Shown piece by piece: positions 9,545-16,979 of a stretch of DNA of 64,000 bases. A model generated the notes under the pieces. The model did not search any database. It was not told the DNA's origin and saw nothing but the letters and a program-made list of their open reading frames with translations. Source of the stretch: Lysobacter oculi (GTDB taxonomy: Bacteria; Pseudomonadota; Gammaproteobacteria; Xanthomonadales; Xanthomonadaceae); contig NZ_CP029556.1 of NCBI RefSeq assembly GCF_003293695.1, forward strand, positions 1,312,001 through 1,376,000, in the 5' to 3' direction. The position numbers were made by a program, and so were the translations under genes. Every line of letters starts with the position of its first letter. Position 1 is the stretch's first letter.

Positions 9545-10852
9545 ATGACCCGCGACGCCACCGCAGCCGTGTCGCGCGCGGTGGCCGCCGGACCCGACGG
9601 CGAAGCCCCCGGAACGATCCTCGCCGGCTGCAGCGGCGGGCTGGATTCCACCGTCCTGCTGCATGCGCTGGCCCAGGCGCATCCCGGCCGCGTGCGTGCC
9701 GTCCACGTCCACCACGGCCTGCATGCGGATGCGGATGCGTGGGCGTCCCGGTGCGAGGCGTTCTGCGCATCGCTGCGGGTGCCGTTGCAGGTGATCCGGG
9801 TGACGGTGGTGGATGTCGATGCCGGCCCGGAAGCCGCCGCGCGTGCCGCCCGCCACCGCGCCTTCCTCGATGCGATGCAACCCGGCGACTGGCTGGCGCT
9901 GGCCCATCACCGCGATGACCAGGCCGAGACCTTCCTGCTGCGCGCGCTGCGCGGCGCCGGGCCGGATGGGTTGGCCTCGATGCGGCCACTGCGGCCGTTC
10001 GGGCCGGGCCTGATGTGGCGGCCGCTGCTGGACCTGCCGCGCGCCGACCTGCTGGCCTACGCGCAGGCGTCCGACCTGCGCTGGATCGAAGACCCGTCCA
10101 ACGCGTCATCGGACTTCGACCGCAACTTCCTGCGCAACACGGTGATGCCGCTGCTGCAGCAACGCTGGCCGCAGGCGGACGCCATGTTCGCGCAGTCGGC
10201 CCGCATGAACCGGCAGGCCCGCACCCTGCTCGATGCCGAAGACGAAGCCGCCCTCGCCCGCCTGCGCCACGGCCTGCCCGTCGATGAACTCGACGCCGAT
10301 GCCCTGCGCGTCCTGCCCCCGGAGCGGCGCGCCCGCGTGCTGCGGCGGTGGATGCGCCAACTCGGATTGCCGCCGTTGCCGGCAGCCGCACTCACGCGCA
10401 TCGAAGACGAGGTGCTGCAGGCCCGCGCCGATGCCGAACCGCGCGTCGAATGGGCCGGCGCCTGCATCGAAGGCTGGAAGCACCGGCTGCGGGCGGGCGC
10501 ATCATCGCCCGCGCTTCCGCCGGACTGGCAGGCGGTCTGGGATGGCCGTGCGCCGCTGTCGCTGCCCGAAGGCAGCGTCCTCAGCCTCGAAGGCAGCGCA
10601 GGTTTCGACACGCCTCTGCAGGTCCGCGCACGAATGGGCGGCGAGCGCATCGACCTGCCGCATCGCACGCACTCGCACGCACTGAAACATGTGCTGCAGG
10701 ACGCGTGGATGCCGCCGTGGATCCGCCGCCGGTTGCCGCTGCTGGTGGATGCGGACAGCGGGCAGCTCATCGCCGCCGGCACGATGCTCTCGCGCCATTT
10801 CGCCGGCCGCGCGCAGGCGCCGGATGCCCGGCTGCATTGGCATCTGGCGTAA
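9545..10852 (+). CDS. tilS: tRNA(Ile)-lysidine synthase TilS
   Basis: A 435-residue N-type ATP pyrophosphatase that adds lysine to C34 of the CAU-anticodon tRNA(Ile), switching it from Met to Ile decoding. The ATP-binding P-loop is AGCSGGLDSTVLLHAL near residue 28, and HHRDDQAETFLLRALRGAG follows at about residue 120. The C-terminal third matches the substrate-binding domains of long-form TilS. It is essential in most bacteria. It lies 9 bases before xseB. Confidence 0.95.
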   Translation: MTRDATAAVSRAVAAGPDGEAPGTILAGCSGGLDSTVLLHALAQAHPGRVRAVHVHHGLHADADAWASRCEAFCASLRVPLQVIRVTVVDVDAGPEAAARAARHRAFLDAMQPGDWLALAHHRDDQAETFLLRALRGAGPDGLASMRPLRPFGPGLMWRPLLDLPRADLLAYAQASDLRWIEDPSNASSDFDRNFLRNTVMPLLQQRWPQADAMFAQSARMNRQARTLLDAEDEAALARLRHGLPVDELDADALRVLPPERRARVLRRWMRQLGLPPLPAAALTRIEDEVLQARADAEPRVEWAGACIEGWKHRLRAGASSPALPPDWQAVWDGRAPLSLPEGSVLSLEGSAGFDTPLQVRARMGGERIDLPHRTHSHALKHVLQDAWMPPWIRRRLPLLVDADSGQLIAAGTMLSRHFAGRAQAPDARLHWHLA

Positions 10853-10861
10853 ACTCGGCCC

Positions 10862-11125
10862 ATGGCACGCAAGACTCCCGACAAGGACGCGACGGCCTCG
10901 CCGGTCGCCGATTTCGAGCACTCCCTGGACGCGCTCGAGCAGCTGGTGGACCGCATGGAAACCGGCGAACTGTCGCTGGAGGAATCGCTGGCCGCCTACG
11001 AACGCGGCGTCGGGCTGTACCGCCGCTGCCAGACCGCGCTGGAACAGGCCGAGCTGCGCGTGCGCCTGCTCTCCGACCCGCAGGACCCGTCCAGCGCCGA
11101 ACCCTTCGACGACGCCGATGCCTGA
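10862..11125 (+). CDS. xseB: Exodeoxyribonuclease VII small subunit
   Basis: An 87-residue protein with the XseB core [20 protein letters not shown] followed by the [17 protein letters not shown] helix. It associates with XseA to form exonuclease VII, which degrades single-stranded DNA. The C-terminus is short and acidic. Its stop overlaps the ispA start by 8 bases, the usual xseB-ispA arrangement. Confidence 0.95.
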   Translation: MARKTPDKDATASPVADFEHSLDALEQLVDRMETGELSLEESLAAYERGVGLYRRCQTALEQAELRVRLLSDPQDPSSAEPFDDADA

Positions 11126-12008
11126 CCGCGACACAGTGACCGCGCGCCTCGCCGCTTGGCAGGCGCGCATCGAAGCCGCGCTCGACCGCGTGCTGCCTTC
11201 GCCCGACACCGAACCCGCCCGCCTGCACGCCGCGATGCGCCACGCCGCGCTCAACGGCGGCAAGCGCATCCGCCCGGCGCTGGTGTACGCGACCGGCGTG
11301 GCATTCGGGCTGGAGGATGCGGCGCTCGACGACGCCGCGCTCGCCGTCGAGCTGGTCCACTGCTACTCGCTGGTCCACGACGACCTGCCGGCGATGGACG
11401 ACGACGACCTGCGCCGCGGCCAGCCCACCGTGCACATCGCCTTCGACGAGGCCACCGCGATCCTGGCCGGTGATGCGCTGCAGACGCTCGCCTTCGCGCG
11501 CATCGCCGACGCGCCGCTGGGTGACGCCACCCGCGTCGCCCTGCTGCGCGAACTGGCGCAGGCCTCCGGCGCGGCCGGCATGTGCGGCGGCCAGGCACTC
11601 GACATCGACGCCACCGGCCGCCGCATCGACATCACCCGACTCGAACGCCTGCACGCGATGAAAACCGGGGCGCTGCTGCGTGCCTCGGTGCGGATGGGCG
11701 CGATCGCCGCCGGCGCCGGCGAGGCCGAACGCATCGCGCTGGACCGCTATGCCGACGCGCTCGGGCTGGCCTTCCAGATCCGTGACGACCTGCTCGACAT
11801 CGAAGGCGACAGCGCCACGCTCGGCAAGACCGCCGGCAAGGACATCGCGCAGGACAAGGCGACCTTCCCGGCATTGATCGGCGTGGAGGCCTCGCGCGCG
11901 CGGCTGGCCACGCTCGCCGGCACCATGCACGACGCGCTGGCCGCATTGCCCGGCGACACCGATGCGCTGGCGGCACTCGCACGCCGGGTCATCGAACGCG
12001 AAAACTGA
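11118..12008 (+). CDS. ispA: Farnesyl diphosphate synthase
   Basis: A 296-residue trans-prenyltransferase that condenses IPP with DMAPP and GPP to farnesyl diphosphate. GGKRIRPAL, the first aspartate-rich motif [14 protein letters not shown], the KTGALL segment and the second motif [12 protein letters not shown] are all intact. The extra residues in the first aspartate-rich motif are normal for bacterial short-chain synthases. The ATG at 11118 overlaps xseB by 8 bases. No dxs follows, unlike E. coli; the next genes are on the other strand. Confidence 0.95.
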   Translation: MPDRDTVTARLAAWQARIEAALDRVLPSPDTEPARLHAAMRHAALNGGKRIRPALVYATGVAFGLEDAALDDAALAVELVHCYSLVHDDLPAMDDDDLRRGQPTVHIAFDEATAILAGDALQTLAFARIADAPLGDATRVALLRELAQASGAAGMCGGQALDIDATGRRIDITRLERLHAMKTGALLRASVRMGAIAAGAGEAERIALDRYADALGLAFQIRDDLLDIEGDSATLGKTAGKDIAQDKATFPALIGVEASRARLATLAGTMHDALAALPGDTDALAALARRVIEREN

Positions 12009-12035
12009 GCCGCCACCGGCTTTCCATCGCCCATG

Positions 12036-12071
12036 AAAAAGCGCGACAGCCGAAGCTGCCGCGCCCGTTTT
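12036..12071. terminator. Likely bidirectional terminator between ispA and a DUF4870 gene
   Basis: GCGCG at 12041-12045 and CAGC at 12047-12050 pair with GCTG at 12055-12058 and CGCGC at 12060-12064 around a CGAA loop, with one A-C mismatch. An A run precedes it (12036-12040) and a T run follows (12068-12071). It lies between two convergent genes. Confidence 0.5.
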
Positions 12072-12080
12072 CAACCACGC

Positions 12081-12494
12081 TTACTTGAGCAGGCGGATGG
12101 TCAGCGGATAGCGGTAGGGCTGGCCGTCGTAAGCCTTGATCGCGGCGATGATGGTGAAGATCAGCCAGGCCAGGCCCAGGATGATCCATATCGGCAACGC
12201 CACCAGGATGCCGATGCCGAGGGTGAACACGACCAGCAGGATCGAGGCGACCGCGTACAGGAACATGCTCAGGTTGAAGTTGAAGGCTTCCTTGGCGTGC
12301 TCGGCGGCGAAGGCCGAACGGTCACGCACCAGGAACCACACGACCAGCGCGGCGGCGGCACCGGCGATGCCGGCGAACCAACTGGTCAGCAAGGCGGCCA
12401 GCAACGCGCCGACATGGGCACCGGCGGCCCAGAGGCGGTCGTCCTGACTCACTGCGGAGGGCGCCGGAGGCGGCAGGGTGTCGTCAATCGTCAT
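12081..12494 (-). CDS. DUF4870 (Tic20-like) membrane protein
   Basis: A 137-residue protein starting MTIDDTLPPPAP, with GGGAG spaced 8 bases before the ATG at 12494. A short cytoplasmic N-terminus is followed by about four hydrophobic helices (LLAALLTSWFAGIAGAAAAL, VVWFLV, ILLVVFTLGIGILVALPIWI, IILGLAWLIFTIIAAI) with the family pattern HAKEAFNFN between the second and third. DUF4870/Tic20-like proteins are small inner-membrane proteins of unknown function. A related protein is encoded just upstream, so this is probably an old tandem duplication. Confidence 0.85.
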   Translation of the reverse strand: MTIDDTLPPPAPSAVSQDDRLWAAGAHVGALLAALLTSWFAGIAGAAAALVVWFLVRDRSAFAAEHAKEAFNFNLSMFLYAVASILLVVFTLGIGILVALPIWIILGLAWLIFTIIAAIKAYDGQPYRYPLTIRLLK

Positions 12495-12579
12495 GCGAGG
12501 GCTCCCGATGGGTTCCCTTTCAATATCGGGACGCAGGCGCCGCATCGCAAGTGAACTGAAGTCATGCCGCGCTGGAACG

Positions 12580-12610
12580 AAAATGCCCGGCAGGTTTCCC
12601 GGCCGGGCAT
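12580..12610 (-). terminator. Intrinsic terminator for the second DUF4870 gene
   Basis: On the minus strand ATGCCCGGC (complement of 12602-12610) pairs with GCCGGGCAT (complement of 12583-12591) and is followed by TTTT (12580-12583 complement). It lies directly after the stop of the upstream minus-strand gene. Confidence 0.7.
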
Positions 12611-12629
12611 CGCATTCACGCCGTTGCGG

Positions 12630-12986
12630 TCAGTTGATCACGCGCAGCGCGAAGGGATAGCGGTAGGCCACGCCCTCGTTGGCTTTCAGGCCGGCCAGGA
12701 TGCACAGCACCAGGTTGGCGATCATGATCACCGGGATCAGCAGCAGGCCGATCAGGATCACCGACAGCGCGCTGGCGACGATGTAGGCGATGGTCACGGT
12801 GATCTGGAAGTTCAGCGCCTCTTTCGCCTGGTCGTTGACGAAGGCCTTCTCCGGCTTGTCCTTGTTGATCAGCCAGATGACCAGCGGGCCGATGAAGGCG
12901 GTGAGGATGCCGAGCAGGTGCGCGAGCATCGCCATGGTGCGGTCGTCGGACGACACGGCGGAGGAGGTTTCGAAGGGTTGGTTCAT
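12630..12986 (-). CDS. DUF4870 (Tic20-like) membrane protein
   Basis: A 118-residue paralogue of the neighbouring DUF4870 protein. It shows the same plan: a short polar N-terminus (MNQPFETSSAVSSDDRTM), a first hydrophobic helix with HLLGILTAFIGPLVIWLI, the family segment VNDQAKEALNFQIT, then two more helices and a conserved tail AYRYPFALRVIN that parallels PYRYPLTIRLLK in the other copy. Function unknown. A start five codons upstream (13001, MDPAPM) is possible; neither has a strong ribosome binding site. It has its own terminator. Confidence 0.85.
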   Translation of the reverse strand: MNQPFETSSAVSSDDRTMAMLAHLLGILTAFIGPLVIWLINKDKPEKAFVNDQAKEALNFQITVTIAYIVASALSVILIGLLLIPVIMIANLVLCILAGLKANEGVAYRYPFALRVIN

Positions 12987-13082
12987 GGGTGCAGGGTCCA
13001 TTTGCGTTGGGGGAAATCCGCCGCCGACTTTAACGTGCGGCGACGACATCCACCATCCACATGCCCCTGGATGGCGCGCCGG

Positions 13083-14438
13083 TCAACTGCCGGCGACGGT
13101 CATCTGGCCGACCAGGATGGAACCGGTGCGGATGTGCGAACGCGGGTCGATGTCGCCGCCGACGGCCTCGATCGCGCCGAACATCGTGCGCAGGTTGCCG
13201 GCGATGGTGATGCCGTCCACCGGATAGGCGATCTCGCCGTTCTCGACCATGAAGCCCGCCGCGCCGCGCGAATAATCGCCGGTGATCAGGTTGGTGCCCT
13301 GCCCCATCAATTCGGTGACCAGCAACGCGCGCGACTGGCCGCGCAGCAGCGCATCGAGACCGGGCGCATTGGCCGTGACTTCGAGGTTGTGGACGCCGCC
13401 CGCGTTCGCCGTGCTGGCGAGGCCGAGCTTGCGCGCCGAGTAGCTGCCGAGCACGTAACGCTGGACGATGCCGCCTTCGACCAGATGCGAGCGCCGCGTC
13501 GCCACGCCTTCGGCATCGAACGCGGCGGAGCGGAAGCCGCGCGGCAGGAACGGGTTTTCCTCGATGCCGAACCAGTCCGGAAACACCGGCTGCCCCACCG
13601 AATCGCAGAGGAAGCTGGCACGCCGGTACAACGCACCGCCGCTCACCGCCGACACGTAGTGGCCGATCAGGCTGCGCGCGACTTCGGCGCTGAAGATGAC
13701 CGGCATCGTGGTCGTGGCGACGCTGCGCGGATCGAGCCGCGACAGCGCGCGCTCGGCGGCGCGGCGCCCGACCGAAGCGGCATCTTCCACCCCGTCCAGC
13801 GCCAGGGCCGTGCTGTACCAGCCGTCGCGCTGCATGGCCTCGCCTTCGCCGGCGATCAACGCGCAGCCGAGCGTGTAGTGGCTGTCGCGCTCATGGCCGA
13901 CGAAGCCGTGCGAGTTGGCATAGACGCCGAGCGACTGCCCGCTGCCGAACGAGGCGCCATCGCTGTTGCCGATGCGCGCGTCCACCGCGCGGCCGGCGCC
14001 TTCGCAGGCGAGCGCACGGCTCACGGCTTCGTCCGCGCTGACTTCGGCGGGATGCCAGGTATCGAATTCGCGCAGGTCGGTCGCCATCAACGCCGCATCG
14101 GCGAGGCCGGCGGCTTCGTCTTCCTCGGTGTGCCGGGCGATGGCGCAGGCCTGGGCGACGGTCGCCGCCAGGCTTTCATCGCGCACGTCGCCGGTGCTGG
14201 CAGTGCCCTTGCGCTGGCCGAAATACACGGTGACGCCGATGCCGCGATCCTGGTTGGATTCGACGGTTTCGACTTCGCCCATCCGCACGCCGACGTTGAG
14301 TCCGCGGGATTCCGAGCAGCTCACCTCGGCCTGGCTGGCGCCTTGGGCGCGGGCGAGTTCGAGCAGGCGCCGCGCGGTGTCTTCGAGCGTGGCGATGCGC
14401 GCGAGGCTGTCGTCGTGGGCAAGGGCGTGGGCGGGCAT
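13083..14438 (-). CDS. pmbA: Metalloprotease TldD/E family protein PmbA (TldE)
   Basis: A 451-residue PmbA/TldE protein, the non-catalytic partner of the TldD zinc protease. Together they unfold and degrade leader peptides and some small proteins (microcin B17 maturation and CcdA decay in E. coli). Length is close to E. coli PmbA (450). It has the family segments ESRGLNVGVRMGEVE and GIGVTVYFGQRKGTAST, and no HExxH motif, as expected for this subunit. It is divergent from darP with only 34 bases between the starts. tldD lies about 2.5 kb away on the same strand. Confidence 0.94.
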   Translation of the reverse strand: MPAHALAHDDSLARIATLEDTARRLLELARAQGASQAEVSCSESRGLNVGVRMGEVETVESNQDRGIGVTVYFGQRKGTASTGDVRDESLAATVAQACAIARHTEEDEAAGLADAALMATDLREFDTWHPAEVSADEAVSRALACEGAGRAVDARIGNSDGASFGSGQSLGVYANSHGFVGHERDSHYTLGCALIAGEGEAMQRDGWYSTALALDGVEDAASVGRRAAERALSRLDPRSVATTTMPVIFSAEVARSLIGHYVSAVSGGALYRRASFLCDSVGQPVFPDWFGIEENPFLPRGFRSAAFDAEGVATRRSHLVEGGIVQRYVLGSYSARKLGLASTANAGGVHNLEVTANAPGLDALLRGQSRALLVTELMGQGTNLITGDYSRGAAGFMVENGEIAYPVDGITIAGNLRTMFGAIEAVGGDIDPRSHIRTGSILVGQMTVAGS

Positions 14439-14472
14439 GGCTTATCCTGTGACGGTTTTCTGGAATGGGTGG

Positions 14473-15060
14473 ATGACGATGCGCGGACGCGACGAGGACA
14501 GCGGCGAGTTCCTTTCGGCCAGCCGCAGCGAGCAACGGCGCGCGGCACTGGACGTGCTGGCGCTGGCGCATGTGCTGGTGGACAAGAGCGAGGCCGAGCT
14601 CGGCAAGCTGCCGATCGACGACGCGCTGCGCGCGCATGTGCGCGATGCCGCCCGCATCACTTCGCCGATCGCGCGGAAGCGTGCGGTGGCTTTCCTCGCC
14701 AAGCAGATGCGCAAGGAAGACGACGATGCGCTCGACGCGATCCGCGACGCACTGGACGCCAACAGCGAGGGCTCGCGCAGGCAGGTGGCGTTGATGCACC
14801 GCGCGGAAACCTGGCGCACGCGGCTCATCGAGGGCGGCGACGATGCGCTAGCCGCCTTCATCGACGAAAACCCCGGCGCGGACCGCCAGCGCCTGCGCCA
14901 GCTGGCACGCAACGCGCAGGAAGAGGCGAAGCGGAACAAGCCGCCACGCGCGTTCCGCGAGCTGTATCGCGAGATATTGGCGGCGGCGAAGGGCGTGTCG
15001 TCCGTGGACGACCAGATGGCGTTCGATGACGATGCCGGGGATGAGGGTGAGGAGGCGTAG
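14473..15060 (+). CDS. darP: Ribosome-associated protein DarP (YjgA family)
   Basis: A 195-residue highly charged, mostly helical protein of the YjgA/DUF615 family, which binds late 50S precursors and promotes subunit maturation. The core LVDKSEAELGKLPID and RKRAVAFLAKQMRKED is typical; the acidic tail ends DDAGDEGEEA. Two nearby ATGs (14473 and 14479) are possible starts; the first is chosen. The long open frame upstream is antisense to pmbA. The yjgA/pmbA/tldD neighbourhood is conserved in gammaproteobacteria. Confidence 0.92.
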   Translation: MTMRGRDEDSGEFLSASRSEQRRAALDVLALAHVLVDKSEAELGKLPIDDALRAHVRDAARITSPIARKRAVAFLAKQMRKEDDDALDAIRDALDANSEGSRRQVALMHRAETWRTRLIEGGDDALAAFIDENPGADRQRLRQLARNAQEEAKRNKPPRAFRELYREILAAAKGVSSVDDQMAFDDDAGDEGEEA

Positions 15061-15072
15061 GTCGCCAGTCCT

Positions 15073-15095
15073 CGTTGCCACCGCGTCTGGCAACG
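15073..15095 (+). repeat. Small hairpin after darP
   Basis: CGTTGCCA (15073-15080) pairs perfectly with TGGCAACG (15088-15095) around a 7-base loop, 12 bases after the darP stop. No T run follows, so its role as a terminator is uncertain. Confidence 0.4.
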
Positions 15096-15126
15096 CTCAG
15101 GCATCGCAAGTAAAAGGTTCGGGAGT

Positions 15127-15294
15127 AGGCCTGATGCGTTGAGCACGCCATGGGTGAGGACGGGATGCTTACGCGGCATGCCGCGTATCCCGGCCGAACG
15201 CCCGACGCGCTGCGTCGGGCCGGACTCGCGAAGCGAGGCGGGCGCCCGCTCGTCGGAGCAGGACGCGTAGCCCGAGCGGCAACGCATCAGGCCT
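15127..15294. repeat. 168 bp nested inverted-repeat element (element 1)
   Basis: A perfect 15 bp inverted repeat, AGGCCTGATGCGTTG at 15127-15141 and its complement at 15280-15294, encloses 138 bases packed with smaller perfect structures. These are an 18 bp palindrome at 15170-15187 (core ACGCGGCATGCCGCGT), a 9 bp stem with a 3-base loop at 15200-15220 (GCCCGACGC/GCGTCGGGC), a 5 bp stem at 15225-15237 (CTCGC-GAA-GCGAG) and a 12 bp palindrome GCGGGCGCCCGC at about 15238-15249. No credible coding sequence lies inside. It looks like a dispersed intergenic repeat or a small non-autonomous element; no target-site duplication is obvious. Confidence 0.75.
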
Positions 15295-15362
15295 GCTTTC
15301 GGACCGGAAGCGGAGCCCGCATCCTGTGCTATCAACGACATTGAAACAGGCCCTTCGTTTCC

Positions 15363-15471
15363 GGTCAGACAGCTGCCCCTATATGTCGTCGCGCGGGCTG
15401 CGCGTCCTGCTCCGACGCGCGAACGTGCACCATCCTTGGTGCACTCGACATATAGGGGCAGCCGCCTGACC
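15363..15471 (-). repeat. 109 bp cloverleaf-like inverted-repeat element (element 2), 3' of tldD
   Basis: The arms 15363-15388 and 15446-15471 are complementary over 26 bp; the inner 17 (GCTGCCCCTATATGTCG at 15372-15388) are perfect. The two remaining mismatches are A opposite C on the plus strand and become U-G wobbles if the minus strand is transcribed. Inside are two perfect hairpins, GCGCGTC/GACGCGC (15400-15406 with 15414-15420) and GTGCACCA/TGGTGCAC (15425-15432 with 15437-15444, loop TCCT). A further 8 bp inverted repeat, GACCGGAA/TTCCGGTC, joins 15302-15309 to 15359-15366. The wobble pattern and its place 55 bases after the tldD stop suggest a folded minus-strand RNA. The rest of 15061-15526 holds no gene. 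Confidence 0.75.
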
Positions 15472-15526
15472 TGCATTCCGGTTGCGTCGTTTTCAACGGT
15501 TCCAAGATCGGGCATCGAACCCAGCC

Positions 15527-16969
15527 TCAAGCCTGCGTCCCGCCCACCGTCATCTCGCTGATCTTGAGCGAGGGCTGGCCCACGCCGACCGGCACCGACT
15601 GCCCGTCCTTGCCGCATACGCCCACACCATCGTCCAGCGCCAGATCGTGGCCGATCATCGTCACCCGCTGCATCGTCTCCGGGCCGTTGCCGATCAGCGT
15701 CGCGCCCTTCACCGGCGCGGTCACCTTGCCGTCTTCGATCAGATACGCCTCGGTCGCCGAGAACACGTACTTGCCGCTGGTGATGTCCACCTGCCCGCCG
15801 CCGAAGTTCACCGCGTACAGCCCGCGCTTGACGCTGCGGATCATGTCTTCCGGTTCGTCCTGCCCGGCCAGCATGTAGGTGTTGGTCATGCGCGGCATCA
15901 CCAGATGCGCATAAGACTCGCGGCGGCCGTTGCCGGTCGGCGCCATCCCCATCAGGCGCGCGTTGAGCGTGTCCTGCATGTAGCCGGTCAGCACGCCGTC
16001 CTCGATCAACGTCGTGGACTGCGTCGGCGTGCCCTCGTCATCGCAATTGAGCGAACCGCGGCGGCCGGCGAGCGTGGCGTCATCGACGATCGTCACGCCG
16101 GGTGATGCCACGCGCTGGCCCATGCGCCCCGCGTAAGTGGACGTGCCCTTGCGGTTGAAATCGCCTTCCAGCCCGTGGCCGACGGCCTCGTGCAGCAGCA
16201 CGCCGGTCCAGCCGTTGCCGAGCACCACCGGCATCACGCCGGCCGGCGCATCGATGGATTCCAGGTTCACCAACGCCTGCCGCAGCGCCTCGCGCGCGAA
16301 CTTCTCCGGTTGCCCATCGCCCAGCAACTGTTCGTACGAATAGCGGCCACCGAAACCGGCATAGCCCGATTCGCGCCGGCCGTTCTGCTCCACGATCACC
16401 TGCACGTTCATCCGCACCAGCGGGCGCACGTCGGCGGCGAGCACGCCGTCGCTGCGGGCGACGAGCACGGTGTCGATGGCGGCCGACAGGCTCACCATCA
16501 CCTGCTGCACGCGCGGGTCCAGGCTGCGCAGCAGCGCATCGACGCGGCGCAAGGCTTCCACCTTCGCCTCGTTGCCGAGCGCGTCGATGGGATCGTCGGC
16601 GCGATACAGCAACCGCGCATCGCGGCGGGCCAAGGCCTGTGCCGATGACGCGCCGCCATCCCGCGCGATGGCACGGGCGGAACCGGCGGCGGCCAGCAGC
16701 GCGGCGGCATCGATCTCGCCGGAATACGCGAAGCCGGTCTTCTCGCCACTGATCGCGCGCACGCCGACGCCCTGTTCGATGGCATGCGCGCCGTCCTTGA
16801 CGATGCCGTCTTCCATCGACCAGCTCTCGCGCCGCGAATGCTGGAAGTACAGGTCGCCGAAATCCGCGCCGCTGGCGAGCAGCGTGGAGAAGGTGCGTTC
16901 GATGTCGGATGTCGACAGGCCCGCCGGCGCCAGCAGGCGCGATTCGGCGATGGCGAAGTTCTGGCTCAT
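15527..16969 (-). CDS. tldD: Metalloprotease TldD
   Basis: The catalytic subunit of the TldD/PmbA zinc protease, 480 residues. The motif [15 protein letters not shown] holds the HExxxH zinc-binding signature, and the C-terminal half contains the usual glycine-rich segments ([17 protein letters not shown]). Length matches E. coli TldD (481). It is 10 bases downstream of yhdP on the same strand, preserving the maf-rng-yhdP-tldD order of E. coli. The structured element at 15363-15471 lies just beyond its stop. Confidence 0.96.
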   Translation of the reverse strand: MSQNFAIAESRLLAPAGLSTSDIERTFSTLLASGADFGDLYFQHSRRESWSMEDGIVKDGAHAIEQGVGVRAISGEKTGFAYSGEIDAAALLAAAGSARAIARDGGASSAQALARRDARLLYRADDPIDALGNEAKVEALRRVDALLRSLDPRVQQVMVSLSAAIDTVLVARSDGVLAADVRPLVRMNVQVIVEQNGRRESGYAGFGGRYSYEQLLGDGQPEKFAREALRQALVNLESIDAPAGVMPVVLGNGWTGVLLHEAVGHGLEGDFNRKGTSTYAGRMGQRVASPGVTIVDDATLAGRRGSLNCDDEGTPTQSTTLIEDGVLTGYMQDTLNARLMGMAPTGNGRRESYAHLVMPRMTNTYMLAGQDEPEDMIRSVKRGLYAVNFGGGQVDITSGKYVFSATEAYLIEDGKVTAPVKGATLIGNGPETMQRVTMIGHDLALDDGVGVCGKDGQSVPVGVGQPSLKISEMTVGGTQA

Positions 16970-16979
16970 GCGTGCGTTC

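Noticed and set aside
15127..15294. An integron attC site
   Set aside because: GTTGAGC occurs at the left end but in the wrong orientation for an attC, and there is no matching RYYYAAC, no integrase and no cassette gene.
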